A stretch of DNA of 64,000 nt from Actinopolyspora xinjiangensis (GTDB taxonomy: Bacteria; Actinomycetota; Actinomycetes; Mycobacteriales; Pseudonocardiaceae), in assembly GCF_900104475.1 (NCBI RefSeq), contig NZ_FNJR01000014.1, positions 60,346-124,345 on the forward strand. The letters are read 5' to 3'. Shown here in pieces: positions 7,977-16,357 of this stretch (position 1 is the first letter of the stretch; each line of letters opens with the position of its first letter). The notes below the pieces were generated by a model that did not search any database, was not told where the DNA came from, and saw nothing but the letters and a program-made list of their open reading frames with translations. A program made the translations under genes and the position numbers.

Positions 7977-8187
7977 TGAGAAACCCCGCGCGTGCGGGGC
8001 CTACCGCACCGCGTGGCTGTACCACACCGTATGCGACGGTCTATCCCCGCGCGTGCGGGGCCTACTTCGGACGCTGAAACGGACACCGCTGCTGACGAGG
8101 TCTATCCCCGCGCGTGCGGGGCCTACACCGAGCACCGACTTGCCGTCACCCGGCGCGAGGGTCCATCCCCGCGCGTGCGGGGCCTAC
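7977..8187 (-). CRISPR. Four-repeat type I-E-like CRISPR array, no cas genes
   Basis: Four 28-nt repeats start at 7977, 8038, 8099 and 8160, a strict 61-nt period, with three unrelated 33-nt spacers (8005-8037, 8066-8098, 8127-8159). The repeat core is the palindrome CCCCGCGCGTGCGGGG. Read on the minus strand the repeat ends GCGGGGATAGACC, close to the GGGGATAAACC end of canonical I-E repeats, so the array is probably transcribed leftward. The leftmost repeat has a degenerate outer end, as expected for the trailer, placing the leader right of 8187. No cas gene occurs in the window, so it is orphan or depends on a locus elsewhere. Confidence 0.85.
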
Positions 8188-8528
8188 CCTTTTTGTCCTG
8201 CGGTTCCGCAGTGTCGTTATTCGATTGTGACCATCAGTGGTGGCGACGTGGATCTTAGTAGGCGCCACCGGCATCCACAATGCCCCATTGTCGCACCGAG
8301 TCGGGTAGCTGTCGTCGCTCGTGGGGCGGACCTCCGGTGTCTGATCAAGGCCCGGCCGGTGGTGGAGTCACCGCGTCCGGGGCCGTTTTCACGGGGAGAC
8401 GACGTGACCGCACGGTGGTCGCGTACAGCGCGTTCCTCGATGGTTCGAGACGCGGTCGGATGGACAGAAAATAAGCCGTGACCAGCGTCAACGGTACTCA
8501 ACAGAGCGCGTTGGTATACCTGTGATCT
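8188..8528. other. Gap: putative CRISPR leader, otherwise empty
   Basis: The first 60-70 bases right of the array are less GC-rich than their surroundings (CCCTTTTTGTCC, GTTATTCGATTG) and could be the leader. The rest shows no gene I can support on either strand. Confidence 0.4.
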
Positions 8529-8571
8529 CTCTACGGATCAGAAGGTTTGGGGTCCGAATCCTTACGGGCGC
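8529..8571 (+). repeat. Attachment-site copy 2 (tRNA-Arg 3' end remnant)
   Basis: Matches the tRNA-Arg 3' half at 41 of 43 positions, but the 5' half of a tRNA is missing, so it is not a functional gene. The two differences fall in the T-loop region. Confidence 0.8.
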
Positions 8572-8574
8572 GCT

Positions 8575-8604
8575 CAAGGCCCCAGGTCAACGGCCTGGGG
8601 CTTT
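8575..8604 (+). terminator. Terminator displaced from tRNA-Arg
   Basis: Stem AGGCCCCAGG/CCTGGGGCTT followed by a run of T. It directly follows the tRNA 3' remnant and probably served the tRNA-Arg gene before the island inserted. Confidence 0.75.
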
Positions 8605-8933
8605 TTGGTGTCGCGGGGTGGTCGCCGATTTGTCGCCAACTTTCACGAGCCCTGCCTCATCACCGAGTTCAGCGCATCGGCACTCGCGTGAAAGGCGTGA
8701 TCGCGCTCCGTGTGGTTGCCCGACGATCGGGGCGCGTTGCTTCGCTCGGCCGGCGCGAGAGCGCGACCTACGGCGAACGGATGAGGATTTCCGGGCGTGG
8801 TTCCTCGGTCTCCACGCGGGTAACGACACCACTACAACACCATCGGGTGAAGCGCTCGGGCTTTCGACTGGAAGAAGGGTCGACTCGGTGGGACCGTGCT
8901 GTCCGGAAGGCTCCCGAAACGGAGGTGGACATC

Positions 8934-9218
8934 ATGGAAATGCCCATCGTGAACGAGTGCGTAGCCACGGACTGCGCCTACAACCAGCACCAATCCTGCC
9001 ACGCACTCGCGATCACCGTGGGAGAGCCGACTCACCCGCGATGTGACACCTTCACCACCGCCGCTTCCCCCGGTGGCGACCCCGGGACGGTCGGTCACGT
9101 CGGGGCCTGCAAGATGTCCGACTGCGAACACAACGTGAACCTCGAATGCCAGGCTCCCGGAATCACGGTCGGCTACCAGGAGAACATCGTCGACTGCCTG
9201 ACCTACGCACCCGCGTAG
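8934..9218 (+). CDS. DUF1540 protein with two Cys-rich repeats
   Basis: 94 residues made of two copies of a DUF1540-like unit: CVATDCAYNQHQSCHALAIT and, after a Gly-rich linker, CKMSDCEHNVNLECQAPGIT, each followed by a fourth Cys (CDTF, DCLTY). Each unit has four Cys and probably binds one metal ion. The family occurs in actinomycetes and clostridia; its function is not established. The ATG at 8934 has GGAGGTGG 5-6 nt upstream. No neighbour shares its strand closely, so it is likely monocistronic. Confidence 0.85.
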   Translation: MEMPIVNECVATDCAYNQHQSCHALAITVGEPTHPRCDTFTTAASPGGDPGTVGHVGACKMSDCEHNVNLECQAPGITVGYQENIVDCLTYAPA

Positions 9219-9609
9219 CCGACACACCGGTTCCCACCGGCCGATGCGACGGATGGGATGTCGGTGGAATCGTTCTCGTCCTAGCCGTGATCGATTCCTC
9301 CGGTCGGTGCGCTCCTCCCGGTCGAGATTTCCGGTGTTCCGGTTCGGAGCCTGACGCGAAGCTCCGGCGCCGTCCCGGGGCACCGGGTTTCGATGAGGAG
9401 GTCCACTGCTCGGCTGGACTCAGGGACATCGGGAACCCCCGCCACGAGGGGAGTCAGGTTCACACCACCGAATTCCCGTGTCGCGCCCAACCGGGGTGAT
9501 CGCCCCGGCCGTTCCGTCGTTCGCCTTCGCGCGGCGGTGTCCGGCACCGGGAAACCGAGGGAGTTCTTCCGAAGAGATTCCTGAACCGGGTGGGAGTCGC
9601 TGCAGCGGG
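9219..9609. other. Gap between convergent genes
   Basis: No gene, RNA or repeat that I can support on either strand. It lies between the DUF1540 gene and the 3' end of the GMC oxidoreductase. Confidence 0.5.
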
Positions 9610-11202
9610 TCAGAAAACGTTCCCGACCTCCCGTGCCACGATCTCGTCCATGTTGCGCTCGGCCAGCGCGGCGATGGTCATGGACGGGTTGCAGGCACCC
9701 GTCGAGCCCGGGATGAGTGCTCCGTCGGTGACGTAGAGCCCGCGCTGGCCGAGCACTCTGCCGTGGGTGTCGCACACCGTCCCGATGGTGGCGCCGCCGA
9801 GCGGGTGGAAGGTGGTGGTGTCGAAGGCGGTGGCATCCAGCGTGATGTTCGTCAGCCGATCCGTCAGGCTTCCGCCGACGATGCTCCGTATCCGTTCGCG
9901 GATCCGGCCGGTGAGTTCCGCGTCGTAGGTCCGGCTCCAGTGCGGCACGGCGTCGTCGCGATGCGGGTCGTAGCGGAACTCACCGCGCGGCCGCACGATC
10001 CCGAAACCGATGACGCTGGTGGTGCCCAGGTCGACCGGGAACGGCACCGGACCGTGCACGACGGTCACCGGGCCGTCCGGGTTGTCCCAGTCCCGGACAC
10101 CCATGCAGGCGGGGCCACCTTGCAGCGGCCCGGGACTGTCCCCCAGCGGTGTCCAGAAGAAGATCCGGTCCCCGTTGTTGCCCCAGTTCGTCCCGACCGC
10201 CTCGGGCAGGTCCGGGATCAGCCCCTTCGCTCCTGCCTTCACGAGCAACCGGGTGGTCCCCGCTGAACCGGCGCCGAGGAACAGCGCGTCGGTGGTGATC
10301 CGCTTGTGCTCCCGGACCGTGCCGTCGGTGGTGATGTGGTCGACCCACACGACCCACTTGCCGGACGGGGCGCGCTCGATGTCGCGGACCACGTGCAGCG
10401 TGGCCACCCGCACGCGCCCGGTCGCCTCCGCGGCCGCGAGGTAGGTGACGTCGACGCTGCGCTTGCCGCCGTTGTTGACCCCGTAGAGCACGTCCCCCGT
10501 GGTGTAGGAGGGCGTCATCTCTCCACGCAGCTCGCGGCGGGCGAAGTTCCAGTCGATCGGCAGCGGGACGCGGTACGGCTCCATGCCCGCCCGCGAGACG
10601 TGGTCGTGGAACTGCTTGACGGCTCGGTACTCCGGCGCGTGCAGCAGGTCATCGGGGATGCCCGCCGGACGCAGCACCGACTCGACCCGGCGGTAGTAGT
10701 CCCGGTCGAACCGTTCGTAGTCGAGACCTCGCGGCATCGAGCGGGTGAAGTGCTCGGCGCTCGGCTGGATCGTCATACCGTGATAGACCAGCGAGCCGCC
10801 ACCCACCCCGGAGCCACAGAGGATGTCCATCCCCACACCGCGCACCCGCTCCAGAACCCCGGTGTAGGGCCACCACGCGCTCGGTGGTGAGCCGGTGAGC
10901 ACCGGTCCCGGTGTCAGCCAGGAAGCGCGGCGGTCGGGGCTGAACATGTGCGGGAACGTCTCCGCGTTCGGCCCGGTGCGCCACCGGATGCCGCGTTCCA
11001 GCATCAGCACCCGCACCCCGGCACGGGCCAACCGCAGGGCGGCGATCGAGCCGCCGAACCCGGAGCCGATCACCACCGCGCGTCGATGTTCCGACACGGT
11101 CGGCGCGGCGGAGGCGGTCCCGGCCGTGCTCGTGGTCATCCCCAGCGCGGCCGTCGCGGCGGTGCCCTTGAGCAGTTCCCGGCGTCCGAGTGACCCAGGC
11201 AT
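9610..11202 (-). CDS. Tat-exported GMC oxidoreductase, cholesterol oxidase type
   Basis: 530 residues. The N-terminus has a twin-arginine signal (RRELLKG, Ala-rich core, cleavage near ASA-AP). The FAD-binding motif GSGFGGSIAALRLA follows at about 45-58, then GSGVGGGSLVYHG and the C-terminal HPLGG and YVTDGALIPGSTGACNPS, as in secreted class I cholesterol oxidases, which oxidise and isomerise 3-beta-hydroxysterols. The His (FHPLGG) and Asn (CNPS) of the known active site are present. At the place of the isomerisation Glu (in AEIAPMP of the Streptomyces enzyme) this protein has VVHGPVP, so the Glu appears missing. The ATG at 11202 follows GGAGGAGAAG. Another alcohol substrate is possible. Confidence 0.75.
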   Translation of the reverse strand: MPGSLGRRELLKGTAATAALGMTTSTAGTASAAPTVSEHRRAVVIGSGFGGSIAALRLARAGVRVLMLERGIRWRTGPNAETFPHMFSPDRRASWLTPGPVLTGSPPSAWWPYTGVLERVRGVGMDILCGSGVGGGSLVYHGMTIQPSAEHFTRSMPRGLDYERFDRDYYRRVESVLRPAGIPDDLLHAPEYRAVKQFHDHVSRAGMEPYRVPLPIDWNFARRELRGEMTPSYTTGDVLYGVNNGGKRSVDVTYLAAAEATGRVRVATLHVVRDIERAPSGKWVVWVDHITTDGTVREHKRITTDALFLGAGSAGTTRLLVKAGAKGLIPDLPEAVGTNWGNNGDRIFFWTPLGDSPGPLQGGPACMGVRDWDNPDGPVTVVHGPVPFPVDLGTTSVIGFGIVRPRGEFRYDPHRDDAVPHWSRTYDAELTGRIRERIRSIVGGSLTDRLTNITLDATAFDTTTFHPLGGATIGTVCDTHGRVLGQRGLYVTDGALIPGSTGACNPSMTIAALAERNMDEIVAREVGNVF

Positions 11203-11840
11203 ACCTTCTCCTCCCGATGGTTTCCGGGCGGTGATCGTGCGAACTCGCCCGGTGGTGGAAGGTATCCGCTGGAACGAACGGAGCTGTAGTCACTCGACCG
11301 TGTGGTGTAATGCCGAGTGCCGCTTCCGGTGCGCGTTGGGAATGGCGATCAGCCCCATCGCTCGTTCGTGGACCGGTCGGTCAGGACGGACAGGAGCGGT
11401 GTGGCGTCCACCGCTCCGCTCGGCCCACACCCGAGAGGAGCAGTCGGTGATCCGGCTGTAGTGTTTCCGTCGCGGTCGGTATTCTCCGTCCCGGAGCCAT
11501 CGGAGCGACCTCGGCGTGGGGGAGAGTTGGTTTCGTTCGTGATCGCGGTGCTCGTGCTGCGCAAGCTTCGTTCCCGCTGGGTGCACCGCAGGCGCCCCGC
11601 CGGATGAGGCGGTCCCACGTTCGGTGGGGCGTCCCGTCGATTCGGGAAGCCGCCTTCCTCGGGGAATTCGGTGTTTTCCGGTGGGGTTTCGTGGCGGGAC
11701 GCGAAACGTGTGACTTCGGATTTTCGTGTTCGATTCACTGACCCGGGAAATTCACTGAGAAGTGCTCCCGGAATGCGCTCGTCCCGTGTCGAGCGGCGGG
11801 CCCCGCCGCGGCGGGGCCCGCTAGCGCGTTCGTCGACGCG
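11203..11840. other. 638-bp gap
   Basis: No credible gene on either strand. It must hold the GMC oxidase promoter near 11203-11300; the only other structure I see is the GC palindrome at 11796-11821. Confidence 0.5.
11796..11821. terminator. GC-rich perfect palindrome, likely terminator
   Basis: A 26-nt perfect palindrome (arm GCGGGCCCCGCCG and its complement) begins 20 nt beyond the stop of the secreted protein gene. It has no T tract. Termination is the likeliest role; a protein-binding site is an alternative. Confidence 0.5.
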
Positions 11841-12077
11841 TCACATGATGCCCGTGTTGACGATGCTCTGGTCGTTCTGGAGGTGGTAGTGCTTCCAGCC
11901 CCAGAGCCAGAGCTGCTTCTTCTTGTGGGCATTGACCTTGCAGGACTTGTGGACGCACTTGTCGGCGTGGTCCTTGTGGTACGACTTCCCGCTGTCCGCC
12001 GAAGCGATACCGGCACCGCCGATGGCCAGCGGAAGGGCCATGGCCCCGACAACTACTGCCCGCGTGAACGAACGCAT
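11841..12077 (-). CDS. Small secreted basic protein (78 aa)
   Basis: The ATG at 12077 begins a clear signal peptide (MRSFTRAVVVGAMALPLAIG, cleavage after ASA near residue 29). The mature part, about 48 residues, is rich in Lys and His (SYHKDHADKC, NAHKKKQLWLWGWKHYH) with two Cys (CVHKSC) that may form a disulfide or bind metal. I recognise no family. The His/Lys/Trp-rich make-up recalls secreted antimicrobial or metal-binding peptides, but that is a guess. It is preceded by a weak AAAGGCG site and stands alone. Confidence 0.65.
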   Translation of the reverse strand: MRSFTRAVVVGAMALPLAIGGAGIASADSGKSYHKDHADKCVHKSCKVNAHKKKQLWLWGWKHYHLQNDQSIVNTGIM

Positions 12078-12272
12078 GCTAGCGCCTTTCGTCTCGATTC
12101 TCGGAAATCTCCGCCGGCGGCCCTCCATCGGCCTGCCGACACCTCGTTTCTACACTGGTGAGATCCTTTTCGCCGCGTGACACGCGATTTCATCACCGTA
12201 TTGTGTGGTATCGCTTTCGCGGCGAGTCACTTCTTGGTGGGTGCGGTGGAAAACTACCGTATAGAATATTTT

Positions 12273-13484
12273 TCATTTTTCTGGGTTCGCGCGCACCGCG
12301 ATCGCGGTGGCCTGGCCGACGCCCACGCCGGTGGCGGCGATGCCGAAGCCGCCGCCACGGTGGTTCAGGTGTCTGCACAGGTCGACGACGACCCGGGACA
12401 TGGAGGCGCCCAGCGGGTGCCCGTAGGCCAGTGCGCCACCGTGTACGTTCACACGCTCGTGTGGAGCTTCCGGCAGTCGTCGCAGTACCGAGAGCACCAG
12501 TGCGGCGAACGTCTCGTTGATCTCCCAGAGGTCCACCTCGGCCGCGTCCAGCTCCAGCCGCTCCAGCAGTCCGCGTATCGCCGTAACGGTGGCGAACACG
12601 AAGCGGTGCGGTTCGCAGGCCACGGTGTCCGCGCCCACCAGCTCGCCCAGCGGCGCGATGCCCAGCCGTTCCGCCTTCCGCCGCGAGCCGATCAGCGCGG
12701 CGACCGCCCCGTCGCCGAGCGGAGCGGAGTTGCCCACCGTCACGGAACCGTGCCGCGAGAACGCCGGGGGGAGTTCGGCCAACCTGGCCATGCCGGTCTC
12801 GACCCCCACCGGTTCGTCCCCGCGTATCAGAGTGCCGCCCGTCCCCGTCACCGGGAAGACGAAACCGTCGTGCACCCCCGCGTCCCATGCGGCCGCCGCC
12901 CGCCGATGCGAGCGCAGCGCGTACTCGTCCATCTCGGTCCGGCCGATTCCCAGTTCCTCGGCGATCCGCTCGGTGATCAGCCCCAGCGGGGCTGTCCACT
13001 CGGGACGCATCCTGGGGTTGACGAGGCGCCAGCCCACCGCGGTGGAAACGGCCTCCAGGCGGTCGGGCAGCGCGCGTTCGGGGCGCGGCAACACGAAGGG
13101 GGCTCGGCTCATTCCCTCCACACCGCCCGCCACGACCAGTTCGGCGTCCTCCGCCCGCACCGCGCGTCCCGCCTGCACGAGCGCCTCGCCTCCGGAGCCG
13201 CACAGCCGGTTGACGGTCACACCGGGCACGCTCTCCGGCAGGCCGGCCAGCAGCGCCGCCATGCGTGCCACGTCGCGGTTCTCCTCGCCAGCCCCGTTGG
13301 TGTTGCCGTAGATCACCTCGTCGATCGTCCGGGGGTCCAGCGGGTGCTCGTCCCGGTCGGTGTGCCGTTTCACCAGTTCGGTGATCGGCATGGCGGCGAG
13401 GTCGTCCACCCTGATTCCGGAGAGTCCGCCCCGGTACCTGCCGAAGGGGGTTCGGCTGGCGTCGAGCAGCATCGCGCGGGCCAT
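12273..13484 (-). CDS. Thiolase-family protein lacking the second catalytic Cys
   Basis: 403 residues with the thiolase fold: MLLDASRTPFGRYRGGLSG at the start, nucleophile Cys95 in VNRLCGSGGEAL, VAGGVEGMSRAP, NETFAAL, and His356 in GGALAYGHPLGAS. Thiolases end with a second Cys (CIGGGQG) that acts as acid/base; here the aligned segment is IAATGVGVGQA with Gly386 in its place. Known acetyl-CoA acetyltransferases need that Cys, so activity may be changed. The ATG at 13484 gives the standard N-terminus. It stands alone, 220 nt beyond the end of tyrA on the same strand. A role in beta-oxidation or acetoacetyl-CoA metabolism is inferred only from family. Confidence 0.8.
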   Translation of the reverse strand: MARAMLLDASRTPFGRYRGGLSGIRVDDLAAMPITELVKRHTDRDEHPLDPRTIDEVIYGNTNGAGEENRDVARMAALLAGLPESVPGVTVNRLCGSGGEALVQAGRAVRAEDAELVVAGGVEGMSRAPFVLPRPERALPDRLEAVSTAVGWRLVNPRMRPEWTAPLGLITERIAEELGIGRTEMDEYALRSHRRAAAAWDAGVHDGFVFPVTGTGGTLIRGDEPVGVETGMARLAELPPAFSRHGSVTVGNSAPLGDGAVAALIGSRRKAERLGIAPLGELVGADTVACEPHRFVFATVTAIRGLLERLELDAAEVDLWEINETFAALVLSVLRRLPEAPHERVNVHGGALAYGHPLGASMSRVVVDLCRHLNHRGGGFGIAATGVGVGQATAIAVRANPEK

Positions 13485-13703
13485 GGGGCCATGATGCCGC
13501 AATCGGGGGTACATCCTTTGCCACTTTCGGGTGAGTTCGGCGGATATTCGCCCCGTGGCCGCCTGCGCTCGTCGTGGACGGCGCGCCGCGCGGGGCCTCG
13601 GGAACGGAGAACGCGTCGAGAACGCGGTGGGCCGGATGAGGGGAGCGGGGTGAGCGCTCTCGGGGTCCGGCGAGCGCGGCGCGGGTCGGGACGAGGCGGA
13701 AGT

Positions 13704-14702
13704 TCACTCCTCCGGGGCGGATTCCTCCGGTGCCGGGGGCAGTTCCACCACCGCCGTGTCCCCGCGCAGCGAGACGACGCGTCCGCCGCTCTCCCCGATC
13801 TCGCGCAGCCTGCGCAGGGCGTGCCCCGCGTCGAGCGGAACGCTCCCGCGAACCGGCTCGTGCTCCCCGCGCGCCTCGAACCCGGCGCGAGCCAGGTAGC
13901 CGGAGCGCAGCGTGGAGTTCAGCGACCCCGTGGAGGCCAGCGAACCCCGGGCGGCCCCGAGCCGTCCCAGGGTGTCGTCGAGCGCGTCCAGCAGCGCCGC
14001 CCGGTTCCCCTCGGTCATGGCCCGCACCAGGTCGGGGTCGGTGGAGCTCACCCTCGTGCCGTCCCGGAACGATCCCGCCGCCAGCGACACGGCGAGCGGC
14101 CCGCCGTCACCTCCCACCGAGGCGAGCACGGCCGCCAGCACGTGCGGAAGGTGCGAGATCCGCGCCACCGCCGCGTCGTGCTCGGCGGGCGAGGCGGGTA
14201 CCACCAGCGCGCCGCAGTCCAGCGCCAGCGTCGCCGCTTCCCGCCAGGCGTCGAGCCCGGTACTCCCGTCGATCGTCACGGCCCAGAGCGCTCCCTCGAA
14301 CAGCTCGGCGCTCCCGGCGTCCCAACCGGAACGGTCCGTGCCCGCCATCGGGTGCCCGCCCGCGTAGCGCGCGGCCGGAGCTGACTCCCGCACGGACTCC
14401 AGCACGGGTTCCTGCACGCTGACCACGTCGGTCAGCCACGCCGTGGGGGCGTGCCGGTTCACCTGCCGCAGCACGGCGCCGACCGCGGGCAGGGGGGTGG
14501 CGATCACCACCAGCGCGTCCGCCGCGGCCGCGCGGTCCAGCGCCTCCTCCGTGCTCGGCAGCACCTCGTAGCCCGCCGCCCGGGCGGCCGCGGCGTCCTC
14601 CTCCGAAGCGGTCGCGCCCCAACTCCGCCTGCCGGAGCGGACGGCGGCCCGGAGCACGGACCCGCCGATCAGTCCCAGTCCGATCACACACACGGCTCGC
14701 AT
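13704..14702 (-). CDS. tyrA: Prephenate dehydrogenase
   Basis: 332 residues. The N-terminal Rossmann motif VCVIGLGLIGGSVLRA binds NAD(P). Further landmarks are VVIATPL, LTDVVSVQ, GGHPMAGTDRSGWDAG (with the His and Ser of the active site) and the helical dimer domain with SHLPHVLAAVLA. It oxidatively decarboxylates prephenate to 4-hydroxyphenylpyruvate in tyrosine synthesis. The ATG at 14702 places the Rossmann motif directly at the N-terminus; an upstream GTG would add a short unconserved extension. The C-terminal 60 residues (VVSLRGDTAVVELPP) may be a small regulatory region. It is divergent from the tadA pair. Confidence 0.9.
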   Translation of the reverse strand: MRAVCVIGLGLIGGSVLRAAVRSGRRSWGATASEEDAAAARAAGYEVLPSTEEALDRAAAADALVVIATPLPAVGAVLRQVNRHAPTAWLTDVVSVQEPVLESVRESAPAARYAGGHPMAGTDRSGWDAGSAELFEGALWAVTIDGSTGLDAWREAATLALDCGALVVPASPAEHDAAVARISHLPHVLAAVLASVGGDGGPLAVSLAAGSFRDGTRVSSTDPDLVRAMTEGNRAALLDALDDTLGRLGAARGSLASTGSLNSTLRSGYLARAGFEARGEHEPVRGSVPLDAGHALRRLREIGESGGRVVSLRGDTAVVELPPAPEESAPEE

Positions 14703-14842
14703 GCGCTCATCCTGCCCCACGGTCGACACCGTGCACTCGGCCGGTGACCGGGCGCACGCGCGGAACGCGAAACACTGACCCGGTGGGTGAGCTGTTCGCA
14801 ATCGTGCTTTCGGGTGGCGTTCGCACGCTTTACCGTGGCGTC

Positions 14843-15325
14843 ATGACGCTCCAGGAGCAGGTCGCGGGGTTCGCCGTCGCCGCCGTTCGCGAGGACGGAC
14901 GGTGGCGGTGTGACATGTTGGACGGTTCGGTGCTCACCGGGTTGGACGCGATCATCACGGCGCTGCGCGAACTGCGTTCCAGCGGGGCCGTGGTCGGCAT
15001 GTGCAATGTGGATGACGAGTTCTTCGTGCTGGTGCGCCCGGTGCCCGGCGGGGTGGAGCTGGCGTTGTCCGACGCCGCCGCCGCGCTGGACTACGACGTG
15101 GCGGCCGACGTGCTGGACCTGCTGCGTACCGAACCCCCGGACGAGGAGGACGAGGAGATCTGGCCGGAGGGCAACCTCTCGTTGCTGTCCGACCTGGGGC
15201 TTCCGGAGGAGGAGCTGCTGTTGATCACCGAGGAGGTGGACCTCTACCCGGACGAGCAGCTCGAGATGATCGCACAGCGTTGCGGTTTCGGCGATCAGTT
15301 CACCGCCGTGCTGGAGCGGCTGTAG
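14843..15325 (+). CDS. tRNA adenosine deaminase-associated protein
   Basis: 160 residues, strongly acidic (EPPDEEDEEIW, LPEEELLLITEEVDLYPDEQ). It matches the actinobacterial family named for its fixed position just before tadA. The N-terminal half is beta-rich (GFAVAAVREDGRWRCDMLDG). No catalytic residues are known. The ATG at 14843 is followed by the conserved N-terminus. The gap to tadA is about 30 nt, so they are co-transcribed. Its biochemical role is not established. Confidence 0.85.
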   Translation: MTLQEQVAGFAVAAVREDGRWRCDMLDGSVLTGLDAIITALRELRSSGAVVGMCNVDDEFFVLVRPVPGGVELALSDAAAALDYDVAADVLDLLRTEPPDEEDEEIWPEGNLSLLSDLGLPEEELLLITEEVDLYPDEQLEMIAQRCGFGDQFTAVLERL

Positions 15326-15356
15326 TGGACAGGGAGCGAGACGAGGACACGGTGCG

Positions 15357-15845
15357 GTGGCGATCGGGCCGAGCGCGATGATCGCCACCGCCCGCGACAG
15401 AGAGCTGGTCGGCTCCGCCCTGGACGTGGCTCCGGGGGCCACAGCGGCGGGTGACGTGCCGATCGGGGCCGTGGTGACAGCTCCCGACGGCCGGGTGCTG
15501 GCCAGGGAGCACAACCGCCGTGAGGAACTGGACGATCCCACCGCCCACGCCGAGATGCTGGCGCTGCGCGCGGCCGCCGCCGAGTACGGCGACGGCTGGC
15601 GGCTGGGAGGATGCACCCTGGCCGTGACCGTGGAACCGTGCACGATGTGCGCCGGGGCGCTGGTGCTCGCGCGGGTCTCCAGGCTGGTGTTCGGCAGTTG
15701 GGAGCCGCGAACCGGAGCGGTCGGCTCGCTGTGGGACGTCGTCCGCGACGACAGGGTCAACCACCGCCCCGAGGTCGTCGGTGGTGTGCTCGACCGGGAG
15801 TGCGCCATCTTGCTCGCGGACTTCTTCGCCGAACATCGGGTGTGA
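15357..15845 (+). CDS. tadA: tRNA-specific adenosine deaminase
   Basis: 162 residues of the cytidine deaminase-like fold: HAEMLALRAAA holds the zinc His and catalytic Glu, and PCTMCAGAL the two zinc Cys. GDVPIGAVV is the conserved first strand. It converts A34 of tRNA-Arg(ACG) to inosine; that tRNA gene lies at 5166. The GTG at 15357 is used here, but the ATG at 15378 gives a start closer to most homologues; neither has a strong ribosome site. It is downstream of its associated protein gene. Confidence 0.9.
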   Translation: MAIGPSAMIATARDRELVGSALDVAPGATAAGDVPIGAVVTAPDGRVLAREHNRREELDDPTAHAEMLALRAAAAEYGDGWRLGGCTLAVTVEPCTMCAGALVLARVSRLVFGSWEPRTGAVGSLWDVVRDDRVNHRPEVVGGVLDRECAILLADFFAEHRV

Positions 15846-15918
15846 TTTGAGTCACTATTTGGTGGTTCGGTCGAGTTGCCGGGTATCCACCGGGAGCAAT
15901 CGGCAACAGGAGGTCGCG

Positions 15919-16164
15919 ATGAGTACGTTCGACAAGGTCAAGCACCAGGCCCAGCAGCTCGCGGGCAAGGCCAAGGAAGCGACGGGCCGCGCGACCGGCC
16001 ACCGGAACATGGCGGACGCGGGCAAGCGGGACCGCCTCGAAGGAGAGGCCAAGGAGACCGGTCAGAACCTGAAGGACCGTGCGGCCGGAGCGGCCGAGGA
16101 CATCAAGGACAAGTTGCGCGGGGACCAGGGCGGCAACCGGGAAGGCGGCGAGGAGCGCCGCTGA
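15919..16164 (+). CDS. CsbD-family stress protein
   Basis: 81 residues, hydrophilic and Lys/Ala/Asp-rich, with the CsbD pattern (KVKHQAQQLAGKAKEATG, later LEGEAKETGQNLKDRAAG). Such proteins are small, poorly structured and induced by general stress; the molecular role is unknown. The ATG at 15919 follows ACAGGAGGTCGCG, a strong site. It lies 73 nt after tadA on the same strand. Confidence 0.9.
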   Translation: MSTFDKVKHQAQQLAGKAKEATGRATGHRNMADAGKRDRLEGEAKETGQNLKDRAAGAAEDIKDKLRGDQGGNREGGEERR

Positions 16165-16260
16165 CCGCTCCTGAGGCGATTCGCCCGTGGTGCGCGGGGA
16201 GAATCCGGTGTCGCGCCCCCCGTTTCGGGTTCGTGAAGGCCGTTCGCTACGCTTGCTGGC

Positions 16261-16345
16261 GGTAGCGTGTCCGAGCGGCCTAAGGAGCGCGACTCGAAAT
16301 CGCGTGAGGTGAGAGCCTCCGTGGGTTCGAATCCCACCGCTACCG
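16261..16345 (+). tRNA. tRNA-Ser (anticodon CGA)
   Basis: Acceptor GGTAGCG (16261-16267) pairs with CGCTACC (16338-16344). The anticodon stem CGCGA/TCGCG encloses CTCGAAA, anticodon CGA. It has a long class II variable arm and T arm GTGGGTTCGAATCCCAC. Confidence 0.95.
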
Positions 16346-16357
16346 CGTCTGGCGAGA

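Larger units (their letters stand above)
5239..8571 (+). mobile_element. Small tRNA-Arg-associated genomic island, no integrase left
   Basis: This 3.3-kb stretch is enclosed by the tRNA-Arg 3' end and its imperfect copy. Inside are an XRE regulator, tiny overlapping genes, a nonsense-interrupted gene and a short CRISPR array, all absent from the housekeeping logic around them. The terminator hairpin expected behind the tRNA now follows the far copy (8575-8604), as it should if DNA was inserted into the tRNA 3' end. No integrase, excisionase or replication gene is seen, so it is a remnant or was mobilised by an enzyme encoded elsewhere. Confidence 0.65.

Noticed and set aside
7786..8481. A 231-codon + strand frame running through the CRISPR array
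   Set aside because: It translates the repeats as a recurrent peptide; the strict 61-nt period shows a CRISPR array, not a protein.
12177..14384. A 735-codon + strand frame opposite the thiolase and tyrA genes
   Set aside because: It is a shadow of high third-position GC in two well-recognised minus-strand genes.
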